From the NCBI RefSeq assembly GCF_000813005.1, contig NZ_JSYP01000026.1, positions 90,125 to 154,124 on the forward strand: DNA of 64,000 nucleotides, written 5' to 3'. The notes under the pieces were generated by a model. It was given only the letters and a program-made list of their open reading frames with translations, was not told the origin of the DNA and did not search any database. Of the stretch, positions 23,753 to 31,702 are shown piece after piece. The stretch is from Flavobacterium sp. KMS. Its GTDB lineage: Bacteria > Bacteroidota > Bacteroidia > Flavobacteriales > Flavobacteriaceae. The stretch's first letter is position 1. The number at the start of each line of letters is the position of its first letter. The translations under genes and the position numbers were made by a program.

Positions 23753-24934
23753 ATGTCATACAACGTTAACGAAAAAGGCTATTATGGAGAGTTTGGAGGA
23801 GCCTACATTCCAGAAATGTTATATCCAAACGTAGAAGAACTACGCCAAAACTACCTAAAAATTACTGCCGACCCAAGCTTTCAAGCCGAGTTCGATGCAC
23901 TATTAAAAGATTATGTAGGTCGCCCTACTCCATTATATTTTGCCGAAAGACTTTCGAAAAAATACAATACCAAAATCTACTTAAAAAGAGAAGATTTATG
24001 TCATACAGGAGCACATAAAGTAAACAATACTATTGGACAAATTTTGCTTGCAAAACGTCTTGGTAAAAACCGAATTATTGCCGAAACCGGTGCAGGTCAA
24101 CATGGAGTTGCAACGGCTACAGTTTGTGCATTAATGGGATTGCAATGTATTGTATATATGGGCGAAATCGACATTAAGCGTCAAGCGCCAAATGTGGCTC
24201 GTATGAAAATGTTAGGCGCAGAAGTTCGTCCGGCACTTTCAGGTTCTAAAACCTTAAAAGATGCTACAAACGAAGCCATTCGCGATTGGATCAATAATCC
24301 TGTAGATACCTATTATATCATCGGTTCTGTGGTTGGTCCACATCCTTATCCCGATATGGTAGCACGTTTTCAAAGTGTGATTTCTGCCGAGATAAAAACG
24401 CAATTATTAGAAAAAGAAGGTCGCGAAAACCCAGATCACGTTATTGCTTGTGTTGGTGGAGGAAGTAATGCTGCCGGAGCTTTTTACCATTTCTTAGACG
24501 AAAAAAACGTAAATATTATTGCTGTCGAAGCAGCAGGTCTAGGAGTTGATTCAGGCGAAAGTGCTGCAACATCGGCATTAGGAAAAATCGGAATCATTCA
24601 CGGAAGTAAAACATTATTAATGCAAACTCCCGACGGACAAATTACCGAGCCATATTCTATCTCGGCAGGTTTAGATTACCCAGGAGTTGGTCCAATGCAT
24701 GCTCATTTATTTGCATCTGGCAGAGCCGAATTTATTTCGATTACCGATGACGAAGCAATGCAATTTGGCTTGCAATTATCCAAAACCGAAGGAATTATTC
24801 CAGCAATCGAAAGCGCGCATGCCTTTGCCGTTCTGGAAAAAAAGAAATTTGGACCAGACGAAATCGTAGTTATTAATTTATCAGGTCGTGGCGATAAAGA
24901 TTTAAATACGTATATCGATTATTTCAAGTTATAG
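23753..24934 (+). CDS. trpB: Tryptophan synthase beta subunit
   Basis: A 393-aa PLP enzyme that condenses indole with serine. The PLP lysine is Lys89 in HTGAHKVNN, the catalytic Glu is in AETGAGQHG near 111, and the phosphate-binding GGGSNAAG is near 235. It is the canonical TrpB1 type that works with TrpA. It follows trpF by 55 bp. The gene is separated from trpA by a repeat element and two non-trp genes. Confidence 0.98.
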   Translation: MSYNVNEKGYYGEFGGAYIPEMLYPNVEELRQNYLKITADPSFQAEFDALLKDYVGRPTPLYFAERLSKKYNTKIYLKREDLCHTGAHKVNNTIGQILLAKRLGKNRIIAETGAGQHGVATATVCALMGLQCIVYMGEIDIKRQAPNVARMKMLGAEVRPALSGSKTLKDATNEAIRDWINNPVDTYYIIGSVVGPHPYPDMVARFQSVISAEIKTQLLEKEGRENPDHVIACVGGGSNAAGAFYHFLDEKNVNIIAVEAAGLGVDSGESAATSALGKIGIIHGSKTLLMQTPDGQITEPYSISAGLDYPGVGPMHAHLFASGRAEFISITDDEAMQFGLQLSKTEGIIPAIESAHAFAVLEKKKFGPDEIVVINLSGRGDKDLNTYIDYFKL

Positions 24935-24936
24935 TT

Positions 24937-25050
24937 GGGCGTTACCGTCAGAAAAAGACGGTCGGATTTCCCGATAGCTATAGGGACGCTATATCTTTTT
25001 AAGGCTAAAAAAAAAAACTAAAAAAGGATGTCGCTTTTATCCCTAACGCA
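24937..25050. repeat. Structured intergenic repeat, CGCTATATCTTTTT family, copy 2
   Basis: Begins GGGCGTTACC right after the trpB stop, contains CGCTATATCTTTTT at 24987-25000, an A-rich centre, AAAAAGGATGTCGCTT, and ends TATCCCTAACGCA. It may act as a weak terminator or RNA-processing signal within the trp operon; no other function is visible. Confidence 0.85.
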
Positions 25051-25102
25051 AATCGAGCATCAGTAGAATTAGTTCCAAAAAAAACAATTAAAAATTAAGA
25101 AT

Positions 25103-25738
25103 ATGAACGGTATAATTCATTATGAAACTTTTATTTTAACGGGATTACTTTTAAATATAACTCCTGGTAATGATACTATTTTCATATTAAGCAGAAGTAT
25201 GGCACAAGGAAAAAAAGCTGGATTTATGTCTGTACTAGGAATTGCTACAGGCTCCTTAATACATACAATCCTTGCTGCATTTGGACTTTCTATTATTATT
25301 GCCAAATCTATACTCGTTTTTAGTATTATTAAATATGCCGGTGCCGCTTACTTATTATATATTGGCTACCAAATGCTCACGGACAAAACTCGACTTAATA
25401 CTGATGTTTCTTTTTCAGAGAAATCAATTAATCTAAAAAAAATATACAGAGACGGAGTAATAACAAATGTATTGAATCCAAAAGTAGCATTGTTTTTCAT
25501 TTCGTTTCTACCACAATTTATAGATTCTGGTTTAAAAAATACTATTGTCCCTTTTATAACACTTGGAATAACATTTACAATTACAGGAACAATATGGTGC
25601 TTATTTTTAGCGAACTTTTCTTCTATAATTTTTGCAAAACTAAAGTATAACAAGAAACTTTCAAATTATATAAACAAAAGTTGTGGAGCTGTTTTAATAG
25701 GTTTAGGAATAAAAGTAGCACTAACAAATAAGAACTAA
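25103..25738 (+). CDS. LysE/RhtB family amino-acid exporter
   Basis: A 211-aa membrane protein with six hydrophobic segments. The N-terminal LNITPGNDTIFILSRSMAQG is the family signature, followed by GxATGxL-type and NPKVALFF motifs. These exporters expel lysine, threonine, homoserine or other amino acids. Its place between trpB and trpA suggests relief from excess tryptophan or a related compound, but specificity cannot be read from the sequence. Confidence 0.93.
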   Translation: MNGIIHYETFILTGLLLNITPGNDTIFILSRSMAQGKKAGFMSVLGIATGSLIHTILAAFGLSIIIAKSILVFSIIKYAGAAYLLYIGYQMLTDKTRLNTDVSFSEKSINLKKIYRDGVITNVLNPKVALFFISFLPQFIDSGLKNTIVPFITLGITFTITGTIWCLFLANFSSIIFAKLKYNKKLSNYINKSCGAVLIGLGIKVALTNKN

Positions 25739-25756
25739 ATAACACAAATTATTAAA

Positions 25757-26494
25757 ATGATATTAGCAGCAGCTCAGACCAAACCAAAACGAGGAGATAT
25801 CGATTCAAATTTATTGGATCATTATCGTCTTATAGAATTGGCAATAACAAAAAATGCCGATTTAATCGTATTTCCAGAACTATCGATTACAGGTTATGAA
25901 AGAGAAAATGCAAGTGAACTTACTTTCACAGAAAATGATTCACGATTAGAGCATTTAAAAAAATTAGCTGTAGATAATAAGATTGTAATTGTTGCTGGAG
26001 CACCTATAAAAATTAAAGACCAATTGTTTATTGGAGAATTTATTATTTCTCCAGACAATTCGGTTTCTATTTATACAAAGCAATTTCTTCATGAAGGCGA
26101 AGATGTTTATTATCAATCGTCTTTTGATTATAATCCAACAATCGAATTAGAGAACAAAAAAATCTCTTTTGCCATTTGTGCCGATATTGATAATCCGCTG
26201 CACCCAAAAAATGCAAGCGAGAATAAAACTGCAATTTATATTGCCAGTATTTTCTTTACGCCAAACGGAATTCCTGTTGCGTATAAAGCGCTACAAGATT
26301 ACGCCAGCACCTACAAAATGAATGTGCTTATGTCTAATTTTAGTGGTGAATCATGGGGATATCCTTCAGGTGGAAAAAGTGCATTTTGGAATAATAAAGG
26401 TGAATTAATCGCTCAAATGAATGATTCGGATGCTGGATTATTGATTGTAAAAAATCAAAATGATACTTGGACAAGTGAGATTGTAAAAATTTAA
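25757..26494 (+). CDS. Carbon-nitrogen hydrolase (nitrilase superfamily)
   Basis: A 245-aa cytosolic hydrolase with the Glu-Lys-Cys triad: Glu in FPELSITGYE near residue 40, Lys in KQFLHEGED near 109, Cys in FAICADIDNP near 140. The family cleaves amides and nitriles, for example omega-amidase and N-carbamoyl-amine hydrolase; the substrate here is unknown. It follows the LysE gene by 18 bp, so the two probably form a pair inserted in the trp operon. Confidence 0.9.
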   Translation: MILAAAQTKPKRGDIDSNLLDHYRLIELAITKNADLIVFPELSITGYERENASELTFTENDSRLEHLKKLAVDNKIVIVAGAPIKIKDQLFIGEFIISPDNSVSIYTKQFLHEGEDVYYQSSFDYNPTIELENKKISFAICADIDNPLHPKNASENKTAIYIASIFFTPNGIPVAYKALQDYASTYKMNVLMSNFSGESWGYPSGGKSAFWNNKGELIAQMNDSDAGLLIVKNQNDTWTSEIVKI

Positions 26495-26502
26495 AAAAAT
26501 AA

Positions 26503-26593
26503 TGCCACAGATTAAAAGGATTTTCACAGATTAAAGAAAAAGTGAAATAATTTTACAGTAGAAATCAATGATAATTCTTTTTAATCTGTGGCA
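26503..26593. repeat. 15-bp inverted repeat with AATCTGTGGC word
   Basis: Arms 26503-26517 and 26579-26593 are perfect reverse complements (TGCCACAGATTAAAA and its complement). ACAGATTAAAG recurs between them. A related AATCTGTGGC is at 27655. Beyond it, TCCCGAAGTTTCGGGA (26624-26639) repeats the palindrome seen before trpG. Confidence 0.88.
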
Positions 26594-26673
26594 AAAAAAT
26601 TAATAATGTACCTAACAGTCCTGTCCCGAAGTTTCGGGATCGGGATAAAACCGTTAGACTAAAAAATAAAAAA

Positions 26674-27435
26674 ATGAACAAAATAAATCAAAAACTACAA
26701 GAAGATAAAAAGATACTTTCTATCTATTTTTCTGCGGGATATCCTAATCTTAGTGATACCGTGCAAATCATTCAGGATTTAGAAAAAAGCGGAATCGACA
26801 TGATCGAAATCGGATTACCATTTAGTGATCCTTTGGCCGATGGACCAACAATTCAGGCAAGTTCTACTCAGGCATTGCATAACGGAATGACAACTCAGGT
26901 TTTATTTAACCAACTAGAAAAAATTCGCGAAAGCGTAACAATCCCGTTGGTAATAATGGGCTATTTTAACCCGATTCTACAATATGGAGTCGAAGAGTTT
27001 TGCAAAAAATGTGCTGCAATAGGAATCGATGGATTAATTATTCCTGATCTTCCTGTAGATGTTTATGCAGAACAATACAAAGAGATTTTCGAAAAACACG
27101 GCTTAATAAATGTATTCTTAATCACGCCACAAACGTCTGATGATCGTATAAAATTTATCGATAGCGTTTCTAACGGATTTATATACATGGTAAGTTCTGC
27201 AAGTGTTACTGGTTCTCAATCTGGTTTTGGTAGCACGCAAGAATCATATTTTAAACGTATTGCCGATATGAACCTTAAAAATCCACAGGTTATTGGTTTT
27301 GGAATTAATAATGCTGAAACATTTAATCAGGCAACTCAATTTGCAAAAGGAGCCATTATCGGAAGTGCTTTTATCAAACATTTATCTGAAAAAGGAACAG
27401 GAAATATTGCTGAGTTTGTAAAGGCTATTAGATAA
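26674..27435 (+). CDS. trpA: Tryptophan synthase alpha subunit
   Basis: A 253-aa TIM-barrel lyase that cleaves indole-3-glycerol phosphate to indole. Catalytic Glu is in MIEIGLPFSDPLADGPTIQ near residue 46, the catalytic Asp in LIIPDLPVD near 127, and the phosphate-binding VGFGINN-type segment and GSAFIKHL close the barrel. It is the last trp gene, and its product pairs with TrpB. It is followed by a row of small hairpins rather than a standard terminator. Confidence 0.97.
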   Translation: MNKINQKLQEDKKILSIYFSAGYPNLSDTVQIIQDLEKSGIDMIEIGLPFSDPLADGPTIQASSTQALHNGMTTQVLFNQLEKIRESVTIPLVIMGYFNPILQYGVEEFCKKCAAIGIDGLIIPDLPVDVYAEQYKEIFEKHGLINVFLITPQTSDDRIKFIDSVSNGFIYMVSSASVTGSQSGFGSTQESYFKRIADMNLKNPQVIGFGINNAETFNQATQFAKGAIIGSAFIKHLSEKGTGNIAEFVKAIR

Positions 27436-27457
27436 CATATTAATTTTATTATTAAAA

Positions 27458-27618
27458 GCTCCAGCGGAGCGCAATATTTATAGCCAATACAAAATGTTCG
27501 TTCAATTAGCTCCAGCGGAGCGATATATTTATTTTTCTTATAATTACTAAAATGTCACCCCGATGGGGTTTCTTTGAAAATGATTGAAATTTTTATAAAT
27601 ATAGCGTCCCGCTGGGAC
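27458..27618. repeat. Row of four evenly spaced mini-hairpins
   Basis: Four 13-nt palindromes with 5-bp stems and 3-nt loops lie at 27458-27470 and 27509-27521 (both GCTCCAGCGGAGC), 27557-27569 (ACCCCGATGGGGT) and 27606-27618 (GTCCCGCTGGGAC). Start-to-start spacing is 51, 48 and 49 nt. The spacers are AT-rich and share ATATTTAT-like words. This explains the 280-bp gap 27436-27715. Confidence 0.9.
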
Positions 27619-27715
27619 TTTATATACAAGAGCTTAATTAATTAAAATCTTTTAAATCTGTGGCTTAAAAACAATTTAGCAAATAGAAACATAGATTAAA
27701 AAAAATCAATACAAA

Positions 27716-28396
27716 ATGGATTTAGCCTCTCATTACAACAATTTGTTCATGGAATCCTGTGAGAAAATATCGAATGACAATTATGTTATCGATATGCAAA
27801 TTGATGATTTGAGTGATAACCGTTTAGGAATTACATTATTAATTAGACCTTCAGAAGAGATTAAAAATAGCATTCAACTTTTTTTAAATGAATTAAAAGA
27901 AGTTGATGCTTCTCAATATTATTATCCTAATTCGGATATTCATATTACAATACTATCTATTATATCTTGTTATGATGGATTTGATTTAAACAACATTACA
28001 ATACAAGATTATGTTGCTTTAATTAATAAATGTATTGCTGGTTTAAATAAATCAGTAATTAATTTACACGGAATTACTGCCTCCCCTTCGGCAGTAATGA
28101 TTCAGGGATTCCCAAGCGATACAAGTATAAACGATTTACGAGATAATCTTCGTACAGCGTTTAAAGAAACTACTCTCGAACAAAGTATCGATAAACGATA
28201 CTCTTTATTTACTACACATTTAACGGTTGTAAGGTTCAGAAAACCTATAAAAAACAAGGATTTATTCTTAAAAACACTACACAAATACCGTGATTATAAC
28301 TTCGGAAAATTTGAAATAAAAAACCTCGAATTGGTACATAATGATTGGTATCAAAGAGCTGAATTTATCAAAACTTTATCTGATTTTAAAATCTAA
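27716..28396 (+). CDS. 2H phosphoesterase (2'-5' RNA ligase family)
   Basis: A 226-aa soluble protein with the two HxT-type motifs of the 2H superfamily: HITILS near residue 79 and HLTVVRF near 169, spaced as in the LigT/YjhU group, each with flanking hydrophobic strands. The family includes 2'-5' RNA ligases and cyclic phosphodiesterases that act on RNA ends or cyclic nucleotides. The substrate here cannot be told. It sits after the trp operon behind an AT-rich leader and looks like its own unit. Confidence 0.87.
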   Translation: MDLASHYNNLFMESCEKISNDNYVIDMQIDDLSDNRLGITLLIRPSEEIKNSIQLFLNELKEVDASQYYYPNSDIHITILSIISCYDGFDLNNITIQDYVALINKCIAGLNKSVINLHGITASPSAVMIQGFPSDTSINDLRDNLRTAFKETTLEQSIDKRYSLFTTHLTVVRFRKPIKNKDLFLKTLHKYRDYNFGKFEIKNLELVHNDWYQRAEFIKTLSDFKI

Positions 28397-28525
28397 TAAT
28401 TCCTTAAACCCTAAATATTCTATATCGTTATAATCGAGTCAATCAATTAATAATCAGTATTATATAACAAAATAAACATTCACTTATAAAGGAATATTTT
28501 AGTTAAAATTATGTTAAATAAAAAC

Positions 28526-28562
28526 TAAACGACTGTTTAAATTAAACACTTGTTTAATTTTG
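28526..28562 (+). promoter_or_regulatory. TetR promoter with twin operators
   Basis: Two perfect palindromes of the form TAAAC-N4-GTTTA lie at 28526-28539 and 28543-28556, centres 17 bp apart. The -7 element TAATTTTG (28555-28562) overlaps the second. The regulator gene begins 22 bp downstream at 28584. The layout predicts autorepression of the whole efflux operon. Confidence 0.85.
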
Positions 28563-28583
28563 TACCCGATTAGAAACTCACTC

Positions 28584-29213
28584 ATGTCACACATCGAATT
28601 AAACGAGAAAAAAATTCAAATTCTCAAGGTTGCAGAAAAGCTTTTTTCTGATAAAGGATTTGAAGGAACTTCGATACGAAATATTGCCAAAGAAGCAAAA
28701 ATTAACATTGCCATGGTGTCGTATTATTTTGGTTCCAAAGAACGATTACTCGAATCGTTGATTATATATCGAACATCGGATCTGAAACTACAATTAGAAA
28801 ATTTACTACAAGAAGATTTAGAACCTATCGATAAAGTAAATAAGTTAATAGAACTTTATATCAACAAGATTAACTGCAATGGTGGGATTTTCAGAATTAT
28901 GCATTTTGAATTGACTTCTAAAAAAAGAGAAAAAACTTTAAATCACTTTACCGAATTAAAGAAAGGCAATCTTAAATCATTGGAAAGCATTATCCATGAA
29001 GGTCAGGAAAAAGGTGTTTTCCGAAAAGATGTTATTATCCCATTAATCACTCCTACTATTCTTGGAACTTTTTTTCATTTCCATATGAATAAAGTCTTCT
29101 TCGAAAAAATATTGAATTTAAATACCGAAGCTTTATATAACGATTACATAAAAACACACTTAACAAAACACATTCAACAAACTATAAAAGCCTTACTTGT
29201 TTATGAAAATTAA
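28584..29213 (+). CDS. TetR/AcrR family transcriptional regulator
   Basis: A 209-aa repressor from the ATG at 28584; a TTG further upstream at 28560 lies inside the predicted promoter, so it is not the start. The helix-turn-helix is at about residues 27-55 (GFEGTSIRNIAKEAKINIAM, then VSYYFGSKERLLESL). The C-terminal helical domain is expected to bind the inducer. It controls the TolC-HlyD-EmrB genes; its stop codon overlaps the TolC-like start by about 11 bp, so they are co-transcribed. Confidence 0.94.
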   Translation: MSHIELNEKKIQILKVAEKLFSDKGFEGTSIRNIAKEAKINIAMVSYYFGSKERLLESLIIYRTSDLKLQLENLLQEDLEPIDKVNKLIELYINKINCNGGIFRIMHFELTSKKREKTLNHFTELKKGNLKSLESIIHEGQEKGVFRKDVIIPLITPTILGTFFHFHMNKVFFEKILNLNTEALYNDYIKTHLTKHIQQTIKALLVYEN

Positions 29214-30534
29214 TCCAATTATGCTCTTTGGGATTTTCCTAGTCGGAATTTCCTCATTAGAAGCTCAAGAAAAAACGAGTCTTACCCTAGATGATGCTGT
29301 ACGAATAGCATGGGAGAAGAGTGACGAAGTCACGTTGGCTAACACAAAAGTCAACACTAAAAAGTATGAACTTAGATCTATTAAAAACAACCAATATCCA
29401 GATTTAAAAGCTTCTGGACAATACCAAAGGTTGGCTGGTGCTGAAGTAGATTTAAAAATGAATCAAGAAAGTGGTTCTGGCTCTGGATCAATGCCAAATC
29501 CTGATCAATTGATGTTAGGTCAACTTAGCGCAAGTTTACCAATATTTGCAGGTTTTAAAATTCAGAATAGTATTAAAATATCTGAAAATTTATACCAAGC
29601 AGAAATTGCTACTTCATTAAAAACTAAAGAAGACATTGCTTTAAGAGTTGTAAATTACTATGCTGATTTATACAAAGCTCAGAAGACAATTGACCTTTTA
29701 AACGAAGATCAAAAACAAGCTAAACAGCGTGTAACTGATTTTATCGAATTGGAAAAAAACGGAATCATTCCGAGAAATGATTTATTGAAATCTCAATTGT
29801 TAGTTTCTAAAATCCAATTATCTATAGATGAGGCAAATAAAAATTTAAATATTTTGAATTATTATTTGATAACCTTACTTAAATTAGATCCTACAACTAA
29901 GCTTTATGTTAGAGAAAGTGATTTTATCAACTATAAAATGGATAATATCCCTACAAATGAGCAACCTGCTTTAGAGAATCGTAAAGATCTGGAAGCATTA
30001 CGTTACCAAGAAAAAGCAAGTGAGTCTAACATAAAAATGGCAAAAAGTGCTTACTACCCTTCTGTTTCTTTATTAGGTGGTTATGCTGCTGTAGATGTTA
30101 GAAATATTCTTACGGTACAAAACGCAATGAACTTTGGAGTTGGCGTTTCTTACGACCTTAGTGGTATATTAAAAAAAGGAGCTGATATAAAACAAGCGCA
30201 AAGCAAAGCAGATGAAGTAAAAAGCTCTGAAGAAATCTTGACAAATTATATTAAAGTCGAAGTACAACAATCTATCGAAAACTATAATCTAGCTGTAAAA
30301 CAAAGTGCTGTTTATGACTTAGCATTAGAGCAAGCATCTGAAAATTATAGAATCCTGAAAGATAAATTCGACAATGGTCTTGCTGACACCAACGATTTAC
30401 TTGAAGCTGATGTAGAACATCTTAGTGCCAAAGTAAATACAGCAACATCTAAAGCCGATATCATCCAGAGATATTACGAGATGCTTTCAAAAACAGGACA
30501 ATTATCACAATCATTCAATCTTACAAAAATATAA
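29203..30534 (+). CDS. TolC family outer-membrane efflux protein
   Basis: A 443-aa outer-membrane channel with a signal peptide (to about residue 22, LEAQ). Two repeats of the OEP fold are visible, each with a beta-strand pair and long helices: about 25-230 and 245-435. A TTG six bases upstream is less likely than the ATG at 29203. It would form the exit duct for the HlyD-EmrB pump encoded downstream. It overlaps the tetR stop, evidence for translational coupling. Confidence 0.94.
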   Translation: MKINPIMLFGIFLVGISSLEAQEKTSLTLDDAVRIAWEKSDEVTLANTKVNTKKYELRSIKNNQYPDLKASGQYQRLAGAEVDLKMNQESGSGSGSMPNPDQLMLGQLSASLPIFAGFKIQNSIKISENLYQAEIATSLKTKEDIALRVVNYYADLYKAQKTIDLLNEDQKQAKQRVTDFIELEKNGIIPRNDLLKSQLLVSKIQLSIDEANKNLNILNYYLITLLKLDPTTKLYVRESDFINYKMDNIPTNEQPALENRKDLEALRYQEKASESNIKMAKSAYYPSVSLLGGYAAVDVRNILTVQNAMNFGVGVSYDLSGILKKGADIKQAQSKADEVKSSEEILTNYIKVEVQQSIENYNLAVKQSAVYDLALEQASENYRILKDKFDNGLADTNDLLEADVEHLSAKVNTATSKADIIQRYYEMLSKTGQLSQSFNLTKI

Positions 30535-30546
30535 TCGACAGCCAAC

Positions 30547-31626
30547 ATGGAAAAGAAAAAAACAAATACCAAATTTATAATTATACTAGCACTTTTGGTT
30601 CTAGTTGGTGGAACTTACGGGATCTACAAATACATGCACTCTCTTGCTCACGAAGAAACGGATGATGCTCAAATAGAGAAAAAAATGAATCCAATTATCC
30701 CAAGAGTTTCGGGATATATTAGTAAGGTTTATGTAAAAGATAATGACTTTGTAAAAAAAGGAGATACTTTATTTACAATAGACAAAAGAGATTACCAATT
30801 AAAAATTGATGAAGCTAATGCTGCTTTATTAGGTGCTGAAGGTTCATTTGAGGCTGCAAAAGCAGATATCGGAAGTGCTTTGGCAAACATCTCGGTTTCG
30901 GATGCAAATGTAAGATCTGCAAGTGGTAATATCGAAAGTGCTAAAATTAGATTGGTACAAATAACAAATGACTACAACCGTTACAATAACTTGTACAAAA
31001 GTCATACGATTACAAAACAACAGTACGAAAAAGCATTAACTGCAAAAGAAGAAGCAGAAAGTCAAGTACGTGTTTTACAACAACAAGAAAAAGCAAGTTC
31101 TTACCAAAAATCAGTTATTCAGGCAAAATCTAAAGCTACTGATAAGCAAACTGAAGTTGCTGCTGCAAATATCAAAAAAGCAAAAACATTATTAGATGTT
31201 GCACATTTAAACTTGTCTTATACTGTGGTTACTGCAGCAATTGACGGTCAGGTTTCTAAAGTAGATATCCAACCAGGACAATTAGTTCAGCCAGGACAAT
31301 CTTTATTTTATATCATCAATAACTCTGAAGCTTGGGTTGTAGCTAATTTTAAAGAAACTCAGCTTAACAAAATGATTGTTGGTCAAAAAGTAACTTTAAA
31401 AGTAGATGCTTATCCTAATCATGAATTTAAAGGAACTCTTACTTCATTTTCTCCAGCAACAGGATCACGTTTTTCTTTACTTCCTCCTGATAACGCAACT
31501 GGAAACTTTGTAAAAACAATTCAAAGATTACCTGTAAAAATCAACTTGGACGCTGATAATGATATCGAAAAAGTAAAATTATTGAGACCAGGAATGAACG
31601 TGGATGTAGATGTACATATAAAATAA
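30547..31626 (+). CDS. HlyD family membrane-fusion protein (EmrA-like)
   Basis: A 359-aa periplasmic adaptor anchored by one N-terminal helix (about 9-27). The biotinyl-lipoyl half-motifs flank a long coiled coil (about residues 85-215): VSGYISKVYVKDNDFVKKG before it, and DGQVSKVDIQPGQLVQPGQ after it. A beta-barrel domain follows. It links the inner-membrane EmrB-type pump to the TolC-like channel. Gap from the TolC gene is 12 bp. Confidence 0.95.
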   Translation: MEKKKTNTKFIIILALLVLVGGTYGIYKYMHSLAHEETDDAQIEKKMNPIIPRVSGYISKVYVKDNDFVKKGDTLFTIDKRDYQLKIDEANAALLGAEGSFEAAKADIGSALANISVSDANVRSASGNIESAKIRLVQITNDYNRYNNLYKSHTITKQQYEKALTAKEEAESQVRVLQQQEKASSYQKSVIQAKSKATDKQTEVAAANIKKAKTLLDVAHLNLSYTVVTAAIDGQVSKVDIQPGQLVQPGQSLFYIINNSEAWVVANFKETQLNKMIVGQKVTLKVDAYPNHEFKGTLTSFSPATGSRFSLLPPDNATGNFVKTIQRLPVKINLDADNDIEKVKLLRPGMNVDVDVHIK

Positions 31627-31702
31627 AATTGCACTTATTCAGGATTAAATATCCTGGAAAGAATTATACATTCATTTTAGAAAAGTATTCTAATACAACA
31701 AA

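Noticed and set aside
27458..27618. CRISPR array
   Set aside because: The repeats are only 13 nt and not all identical, and there are no cas genes in the window; only the even spacing resembles an array.
28560..28583. TetR start at the TTG 28560
   Set aside because: It overlaps the predicted promoter and operator; the ATG at 28584 gives the standard TetR N-terminus.
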